64,000 bases of DNA from Pseudomonas salomonii. GTDB taxonomy: Bacteria; Pseudomonadota; Gammaproteobacteria; Pseudomonadales; Pseudomonadaceae. Below the pieces are notes generated by a model that was not told the DNA's origin, made no database searches, and was given only the letters and a program-made list of their open reading frames with translations. Made by a program: the position numbers and the translations under genes. The DNA lies in assembly GCF_900107155.1 (NCBI RefSeq), contig NZ_FNOX01000005.1, forward strand, positions 248,001 through 312,000, read 5' to 3'. This document shows, piece after piece, positions 59,001 through 64,000 of the stretch. Numbering within the stretch: position 1 is the first letter of the stretch; each line of letters starts with the position of its first letter.

Positions 59001-61999
59001 GCCTCTACAGCCTGGGTGCCGATCGCTACCTGTTTATCGACGGCGAGTATTTCAAGGTCGTCCAGGGCCAAGGGCTTGAGCCCTGGCGTATTCAACACCC
59101 GTCCCTGGAGCAGGCTTATGCACCCGTGCTGACCCACAACGGTGCCGGCGCCTGGCGTCACGAATGGGAAAACCCACTGACCTGGGACGGGCAGAAACCG
59201 TTTCAGCGTCTCGGGCCTTGGGTGCGTGAATTGACGCCGGATGCCATTGTGCAGATCCAGCAGATCAGTGGCGTGACGCCGGCTATCCTGCGCCGGGTGC
59301 ATGTACGTAACGAGCGCCCCCCGCTCATCTTGCGCGAGACGGTTGAGCGTTTCACGATTCATCAGCGGGTCAAATCGGGTGTGGAGGTCGGGCGGGACTT
59401 TTACGACGAGCTGCTCGGTGAGGTCGGGCCTGAGGCTGCCGACGCATTGGCCGGGGTGACGGCGGCGTCTCGCGCCGATCAAGTCGCGCTGCTGGAATCC
59501 AGGGTGGTCGAGGACAAGCCACAGATGGAGCGGCTTTTTTTCAAGGCGCTGTGTCATAAGGCAGAGCAGTCATCCGAGCCTTTGGCGCAGGTGCTGCAAC
59601 GTGATTTTCCCAGCTTGTCTGCGACAGTTGCCGAGAGCCTGGCGCGTCAAGCCTCGGCTGATGAGAGGCAGAGCCTGGAGGCCGGCCGCGTTCCCTTGAC
59701 CCTTACGCCTTATATCCGCTGGTACCTCAAAGCGTTGCGCAGAGCCAGGGCTGTGGAGGGGGTGTATCTGCCTGCGGCGATGAATGAAGACAGTGCGAAG
59801 TTAATCCTGCACACATTGCCGGATATATCCGGGTGGCCATCCCATTTGCGGGTTGAGGTGTGGGAGCGCGCAGTGCTGATCGACAGTATCGGCCCCACCG
59901 ATGGGCCTCTCAAACGCGTACTGGAGTCAGTGGCTGGTCATTACCAGGCGTATATCCCCCACACAGATGGCAGTCGGCAATCAGTGGGAGTTCCTGGGCA
60001 TCTCCTGCCTGTTCTGTTAGGCGCGCTGCCGGCCCTGGAACGTCAGGCATTTGGCTACACCCATGCGTCCGGCGTCGAAGAGCTGGTGCAGGAGATTGGT
60101 CAGCGCTTGGGACGCAAAGAGGTATTGGCGGACAACGTGCTCAACATCGGCTGGCCCACTTGGCACAACCCACCCAGGCGCGTGGCCGACGGGCGAGTGG
60201 GTTATCCGCTGAGCGGCGAGGGCAGGTCAGGCGGCGTGAACCGTGGACAAGTAGCCCGATTTCGCCAGTTGTTTCCGACAAAGTCCGATACCGAGGCCGC
60301 CGAGATACTCCAGAACGTGAGTGATTCCTTCCAGGATCGCGAGGACATAATCAATTATTTGTTCAAGGAACAAGACACCTTGAAGGCCAGCCTTGAGCGT
60401 TGGTGTTTGTTGGGCGAACCCGCGAACCTTAAGGCCCAACTTGAAGCTTCCGAGCGCATTCTGAAGTGCTGGCGCAAAGAAGACTCTCCTCGAGGTGTGC
60501 CATTCGAGTTGTACCTCGACGGCTTGTCTCTCAACGGCCTGCCGGAGTTGAGTGCGCATTTTGGCCATGTGGTGAAATTGAGTGTCAGAAACAATCAGTT
60601 GCAAGATTTGCCGGCTAAATTCCTGAGGTGTTTCCCCGCGTTGCGTGTGCTTCAGCTAGACGGTAACCGGTTGAAAAATTTGCCGCGAGGTTTGGGGCAA
60701 CTGATGTATCTGCATCGACTTACGTTGTCCCATAACCGCATCAAACCCACTATTTCGGATGTCATGAGTCTTCAGGAATTGACCGGCTTGACGGTACTCG
60801 ATCTGTCCTGCAATCCGATCGGGTTTGGCCAAAGGTTAAAGTTGTATCCCCTCAAACGGCTCAGACAACTGATGCTTAGAGATGCCAGGCTTGATGTGCT
60901 GCCCTTGGGGGCAGTGACGCTCGAACAACTGCGCACCTTCGACCTGCGCGATAACCGGTTCGGGGTCCTGACCGATTCTGATCTCTACATCAATGAAAAC
61001 GTGCTGCGCGCAATGAACCTGCATGGCAATGCTCTTTCTCAGGCCAGCTTGCGGCTGCTCAGCCAATATCGGACGCGGCCGGGTTATCAGAATATTGATT
61101 TTGGCCTGTGGCGCGACGGTGCCTTGCCGCTCCCTTCGATTGAGCGTTGGCTGACGTCGGTCCCTTTGAACCAAGTGGCGTTGTGGCGGGCTGAGTGGGC
61201 GTTGTTGGTGGGTGAGCAGATGGCAGATCGTTTTTTTAACCTGTTGTGGAACCTGTCTTCTCATCCGCTGTTGATTTCGCCGGAGCATCAAGCCTTGCGC
61301 CAGGACGTTACGCAGCGAGTCTGGCAGGTGATTGAAGGTGCAAATCACAACCGGGACTTGCAACAGATCCTTTTTCGCACGCCCTTGAATTACATGAGCG
61401 GTGGTATTGATGGCTGGTTGTTGTGCCTCAATGACATCGAACTGGCGATGCTGCCGGTGAAGATGCTGGCTGGAAACGTTGACGTCGCAGGCGCGGATTT
61501 TGTGAATTATTTTCGGGCTCTGCGCAGGATAAGTTCCATCGCCTATCACCTGTCACGGGAATTTGCGCAGTTATCCGCTCCAGAGCTGTGCGTGCAGATC
61601 CTGGCGTATCGAATCGCATTGGCCCCCAGCCTGGACTTGCCTCTGGCATTGCCCGGGCGGTTTGACGCGGCTACGGCAGTACCCAGTGCCAGGTCCGTGA
61701 ATGAACTGCGTCAACGTATTATGCGTGAGGAGCTGCACCTCAATGAGCCTGAGCGACTCGCAAGTGAGGAGTATTGGGTGGGGTTTCTGAAGCTTAAGTA
61801 CCCGCAGCGTTTTGACGCAGCGCTCAAGCCATATCAGCTTGCGTTGGAGGAGGCGAACGAAAAAGTGGCAACTGGCATCATGAGCGAAGATGCGTACAAC
61901 AACTACGCAAAAAGCCTGGTTGTGCCAGCGAACAACGCTGAGGCTGACGTGATTAGCGAATTGACCCTTGAGCAATGGAACGCTTTCGGGATCGGGTAA
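56060..61999 (+). CDS. Large toxin-like protein: dermonecrotic-toxin-like, LRR and NEL-type E3-ligase-like domains
   Basis: 1979 residues, no signal peptide. Residues up to about 560 resemble the dermonecrotic-toxin domain DUF6543 (FSYFPDRPGGALRHYDKFSE near 315). The middle is helical. Residues about 1484-1690 hold leucine-rich repeats (LRVLQLDGNRLKNLPRGLGQ, LTVLDLSCNPIG). Residues about 1700-1979 resemble a NEL E3 ubiquitin-ligase domain (LWNLSSHPLL, later LRRISSIAYH). NEL enzymes use a CxD cysteine; at the equivalent place this protein reads G1782-I-D1784-G, so the catalytic Cys seems lost. C1789 lies seven residues on. GAGGGAAAA precedes the ATG. Probable host-directed or interbacterial effector; the secretion route is not visible. 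Confidence 0.85.
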   Translation: MTEPDVTPPAPDTLSAYIEEQQALGPLMSGAEWSMTRVLMPLRKSLERFYGCLDVQQQQDYVRLQKACIRAQTAFEAAIDQLGADLEATSLSTLRAALKKLAGKEVDPKVARIHTRYVKPAVTSTPNNPALRVPRVADDRVDSPGLSSVTLWEAACMNYGGLSGWGFAGHVSLEEASYLDSNVGISAADFIKLVRDLNLGTLLRKRLDSALQSSTQLGAQVMALATAELEFALIEALRTSDRSRVDREKYQAVVSALSDKSLWGVTQEVKMFIPHGPDNTNGTERYGLLGVYTDLPRGDYLSIPYVIFSVKDCKGVFSYFPDRPGGALRHYDKFSEASKEFYVGFKAFHTRKEMGWLYQSMSLPDYARLSARSAKESMPEGLDAFARFLYRLFGRARKLTQVDHLGYKPESVYNAPTVSLYRFYIERCRANLKVLAHETPGIMATLLEFSQTLFGEIISLLLIPVPGPLKGLGRLRAFAMFTSIGQALFQGLQKDGRGDLVQAAMDVADLLSSRFLHARLAPTVRRRHQALYERLAQQSKPLTAAERESQTDGQLLEKMLGASDVPPQELERIVTLSNSSRADLDQVWEGAPPSASLVEAVRRFNVDRLIDWAVEGADARRPEAMGAVEILAPLLTQHKDWPKSTALSIQNPHGVEVRRYSKRADHKTTAVVTVTALEGDLFAHSTPRRITLSLPQAIVDLLPEVFLSGETTLAEQLAGKADALRLDLFEALTEYANASRSAAPTVSEAVLRLLPDSVADDTPAHAVIEQLHTLHPLLSRARLLEVVRQHPLSEHQQTQLLHSQFQPEALYTALRAARQIARAEAMVDGVLHPRRFNQDTQGWATEFAAGALRDLTGQVLIISPQAQAIPYVSRGPLDKTIVVIDHGGGQFSLYDAQSPTPRATETDDLYQTVVSQISEHDLLRLKWDAQSAASQFRYAVARTLLDNLTSDGRFYPSRREIGQYASVVETSNIVPEPDALGLYSLGADRYLFIDGEYFKVVQGQGLEPWRIQHPSLEQAYAPVLTHNGAGAWRHEWENPLTWDGQKPFQRLGPWVRELTPDAIVQIQQISGVTPAILRRVHVRNERPPLILRETVERFTIHQRVKSGVEVGRDFYDELLGEVGPEAADALAGVTAASRADQVALLESRVVEDKPQMERLFFKALCHKAEQSSEPLAQVLQRDFPSLSATVAESLARQASADERQSLEAGRVPLTLTPYIRWYLKALRRARAVEGVYLPAAMNEDSAKLILHTLPDISGWPSHLRVEVWERAVLIDSIGPTDGPLKRVLESVAGHYQAYIPHTDGSRQSVGVPGHLLPVLLGALPALERQAFGYTHASGVEELVQEIGQRLGRKEVLADNVLNIGWPTWHNPPRRVADGRVGYPLSGEGRSGGVNRGQVARFRQLFPTKSDTEAAEILQNVSDSFQDREDIINYLFKEQDTLKASLERWCLLGEPANLKAQLEASERILKCWRKEDSPRGVPFELYLDGLSLNGLPELSAHFGHVVKLSVRNNQLQDLPAKFLRCFPALRVLQLDGNRLKNLPRGLGQLMYLHRLTLSHNRIKPTISDVMSLQELTGLTVLDLSCNPIGFGQRLKLYPLKRLRQLMLRDARLDVLPLGAVTLEQLRTFDLRDNRFGVLTDSDLYINENVLRAMNLHGNALSQASLRLLSQYRTRPGYQNIDFGLWRDGALPLPSIERWLTSVPLNQVALWRAEWALLVGEQMADRFFNLLWNLSSHPLLISPEHQALRQDVTQRVWQVIEGANHNRDLQQILFRTPLNYMSGGIDGWLLCLNDIELAMLPVKMLAGNVDVAGADFVNYFRALRRISSIAYHLSREFAQLSAPELCVQILAYRIALAPSLDLPLALPGRFDAATAVPSARSVNELRQRIMREELHLNEPERLASEEYWVGFLKLKYPQRFDAALKPYQLALEEANEKVATGIMSEDAYNNYAKSLVVPANNAEADVISELTLEQWNAFGIG

Positions 62000-62106
62000 C
62001 TCACTGCTTATGCCTTTAAGCCATAAGCACCACACTTTGCGTGATATGGCCCGCCGGCCTTTCCCGGTATGATGTTCGCCCCCGCAGTCTGGATTGCGAA
62101 TACGCC

Positions 62107-63009
62107 ATGACCTTGCAGTACCCTACAATCGCCGATTGCGTCGGCAACACACCCCTGGTCCGCTTGCAACGCATGGCGGGTGAAACCAGCAATACCCTGT
62201 TGCTCAAGCTCGAAGGCAACAACCCGGCCGGTTCCGTCAAGGACCGCCCGGCGTTGTCGATGATCACCCGCGCCGAGTTGCGCGGGCAGATCAAGCCCGG
62301 TGACACCCTGATCGAAGCCACCTCGGGTAACACCGGTATCGCCCTGGCCATGGCCGCGGCGATCAAGGGTTACAAGATGGTGCTGATCATGCCCGACAAC
62401 GGCAGCGCCGAGCGCAAGGCAGCGATGACCGCCTACGGCGCCCAACTTATCCTGGTCACCCAGGAAGAGGGCATGGAAGGTGCGCGCGACCTCGCCGAGC
62501 GCATGGCCGCCGAAGGCCGTGGCGTGGTGCTGGACCAGTTCGCCAACGGCGATAACCCCGAGGCGCATTACACCAGTACCGGCCCGGAAATCTGGCGCCA
62601 GACCAACGGTTCCATCACCCATTTCGTCAGTTCCATGGGCACCACCGGCACCATCATGGGTAATTCGCGCTACCTCAAGGAGCAGAACCCGGCGATCCAG
62701 ATCGTCGGCCTGCAACCGATGGAAGGCGCGGCCATTCCCGGTATCCGTCGTTGGCCTGAAGAGTACCTGCCGAAGATCTACAACGCGGCGCGTGTAGACC
62801 GCATCATCGACATGGCCCAGCGTGAAGCCGAAGACACCACCCGCCGCCTGGCGCGCGAAGAAGGCATCTTCTGCGGCGTGTCCTCCGGTGGCGCTGTGGC
62901 CGGTATGTTGCGCTTGTCCAAAGAAGTTGAAAACGCGGTGATCGTCGCGATCATCTGTGACCGAGGCGACCGCTACCTGTCGACCGGCATCTTCGACGAA
63001 CCCAACTGA
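62107..63009 (+). CDS. cysM: Cysteine synthase B
   Basis: 300-residue PLP enzyme making cysteine from O-acetylserine and sulfide or thiosulfate. The PLP lysine is K45 in [11 protein letters not shown], the cofactor loop is [10 protein letters not shown], and [18 protein letters not shown] is CysM-like. I start at the ATG at 62107 ([20 protein letters not shown]), not the GTG at 62041. The stop overlaps the rlmD ATG (TGATG). Confidence 0.95.
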   Translation: MTLQYPTIADCVGNTPLVRLQRMAGETSNTLLLKLEGNNPAGSVKDRPALSMITRAELRGQIKPGDTLIEATSGNTGIALAMAAAIKGYKMVLIMPDNGSAERKAAMTAYGAQLILVTQEEGMEGARDLAERMAAEGRGVVLDQFANGDNPEAHYTSTGPEIWRQTNGSITHFVSSMGTTGTIMGNSRYLKEQNPAIQIVGLQPMEGAAIPGIRRWPEEYLPKIYNAARVDRIIDMAQREAEDTTRRLAREEGIFCGVSSGGAVAGMLRLSKEVENAVIVAIICDRGDRYLSTGIFDEPN

Positions 63010-64000
63010 TGGCCAAGCACGAGAGAGGCCTGCGCTTTCAGCCGACGGGCGGCAGTCGCGCCCCGCAGATTCCGGTGGGCAAGAAACAACGCCTGACTAT
63101 CGAGCGCCTGGCCAACGATGGCCGCGGTATTGTGTTTTTCGAAGGCCGCACCTGGTTCGTCAATGGCGCGCTCGCCGGCGAAGAAGTCGAAGCGCGGGTG
63201 CTGGGCGCCCACGGCAAAATCGTCGAGGCCCGCACCGAGCGTGTGTTCAAGGCCAGCGAGTTGCGTCGCCCGGCACCGTGCGCGCACTTCGGCCGCTGCG
63301 GCGGTTGCAGCGTGCAGCACTTGCCCCATGACGAACAACTTGCCCTGAAACAGCGCATGCTCGCCGAGCAACTGTCCCGTGTGGCCGGTGTCGAACCGCA
63401 AGCGTGGGCCGCACCCTTGAGCGGGCCGGAATTCGGCTACCGTCGCCGCGCCCGTGTGGCGGTGCGCTGGGATGCCAGGGCCAAACAGCTTGAGGTGGGT
63501 TTTCGCGCCGTGGCCAGCCAGGATATCGTCGCCATTGATGATTGCCCGGTGCTGGTACAAGCCTTGCAACCGATCATGCAGCGTTTGCCGAACATGCTGC
63601 GCCGCCTGAGCAAGCCTCAGGCGTTGGGGCATGTGGAGTTGTTCAGTGGTTCGGCGATTGCCGTGTTGCTGCGGCATATGGCGCCATTGTCCGAGGCGGA
63701 CCTGCAGGTATTGAACGAATTTTGCACCTTCCATCAAGCCCAGTTGTGGCTGCATGGCGAGGGCCAGCCGGAGCCGGTAGAACCGGGTCAGGCGCTGGGT
63801 TTTAGACTGGCGGCGTGGGATCTGGAACTGGCTTACCGTCCGGGAGATTTTGTCCAGGTCAACGCAGGCGTCAACGATGCGATGGTTGCCCAGGCCTTGG
63901 AATGGCTGGCGCCACAGCCCGAAGACCGGGTGTTGGACCTGTTTTGCGGGCTGGGCAACTTTGCCCTGCCGCTGGCCAAACAGGTGCGCGAAGTGGTGGC
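63009..64000 (+). CDS. rlmD: 23S rRNA (uracil-1939-C5) methyltransferase, 3' end outside the window
   Basis: Open from the ATG at 63009 to the window edge (330 codons, no stop). An N-terminal TRAM domain ([20 protein letters not shown]) is followed by the [4Fe-4S] cluster ligands C91-x5-C97-x2-C100 ([10 protein letters not shown]). The SAM-methyltransferase segment near the edge ([16 protein letters not shown]) identifies the RlmD/TrmA family. It methylates U1939 of 23S rRNA. Coupled to cysM through TGATG. The catalytic C-terminus is not in the window. Confidence 0.95.
   Translation, partial: MAKHERGLRFQPTGGSRAPQIPVGKKQRLTIERLANDGRGIVFFEGRTWFVNGALAGEEVEARVLGAHGKIVEARTERVFKASELRRPAPCAHFGRCGGCSVQHLPHDEQLALKQRMLAEQLSRVAGVEPQAWAAPLSGPEFGYRRRARVAVRWDARAKQLEVGFRAVASQDIVAIDDCPVLVQALQPIMQRLPNMLRRLSKPQALGHVELFSGSAIAVLLRHMAPLSEADLQVLNEFCTFHQAQLWLHGEGQPEPVEPGQALGFRLAAWDLELAYRPGDFVQVNAGVNDAMVAQALEWLAPQPEDRVLDLFCGLGNFALPLAKQVREVV

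Overview
The window is a chromosomal segment of a Pseudomonas, most likely of the P. fluorescens group. The evidence is the high GC and codon use, seven REP-type inverted-pair repeats with the typical fluorescens-group core (GTGGGAGCGGGCTTGCTCGC and a variant), the aceK, hrpA, aqpZ, azoR, cysM and rlmD orthologues, and a gene order at 46-55 kb that matches my recollection of the P. aeruginosa PA1413-PA1422 region. No tRNA, rRNA, IS element, prophage or CRISPR array was found.

Region 1 (1-14.2 kb) is a lower-GC, mostly minus-strand polysaccharide locus. An ABC exporter (Wzm/Wzt, with a C-terminal glycan-binding extension on Wzt) heads an operon. A 1521-residue methyltransferase / coiled-coil / glycosyltransferase protein, two GT4 glycosyltransferases, an NAD-dependent sugar epimerase and an acyltransferase follow. 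This layout fits ABC-transporter-dependent O-antigen synthesis. The giant protein looks like a WbdD-type chain terminator and length ruler: 17 consecutive 21-residue coiled-coil units run without an indel, three pairs of them as near-identical 126-bp DNA repeats. A small membrane-anchored protein at 13.7 kb shares a domain with the C-terminus of the acyltransferase.

Region 2 (14.4-43.4 kb) is ordinary core genome: a DMT permease, a chemoreceptor, aceK, hrpA, a FabH-like synthase next to an ECF sigma/anti-sigma pair, a porin, an N-acyltransferase, aqpZ, an ABC exporter, a cyclophilin, an alpha/beta hydrolase, LysR regulators, azoR, a mechanosensitive channel, a DEAD-box helicase and several small envelope proteins. 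Inverted-repeat operator candidates precede aceK and the FabH-like gene.

Region 3 (43.5-56 kb) is nitrogen metabolism. An NCS1 permease lies behind a strong sigma-54 promoter candidate. An MFS transporter with a divergent LysR gene follows, then a 40-codon PA1414-like gene with an Anr-box-like site. Next come the 4-guanidinobutyrate genes (gbuA, a SnoaL-like protein, an NCS1 and an SSS transporter, and divergent gbuR) with a strong palindrome between gbuA and gbuR, and finally a DTW-domain protein. Between the PA1414-like gene and the gbu operon sits an unusual 694-residue fusion of a 2-hydroxyacid-dehydrogenase-like and an FAD-oxidoreductase-like domain. Its segment is bounded by 27-bp direct repeats made from the gbu operon's own terminator, so it looks like an insertion.

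Region 4 (56-64 kb) holds a 1979-residue toxin-like protein (dermonecrotic-toxin-like N-terminus, leucine-rich repeats, NEL-type E3-ligase-like C-terminus) in which the expected catalytic cysteine appears to be glycine. It is followed by cysM and by rlmD, which is cut by the right edge of the window.
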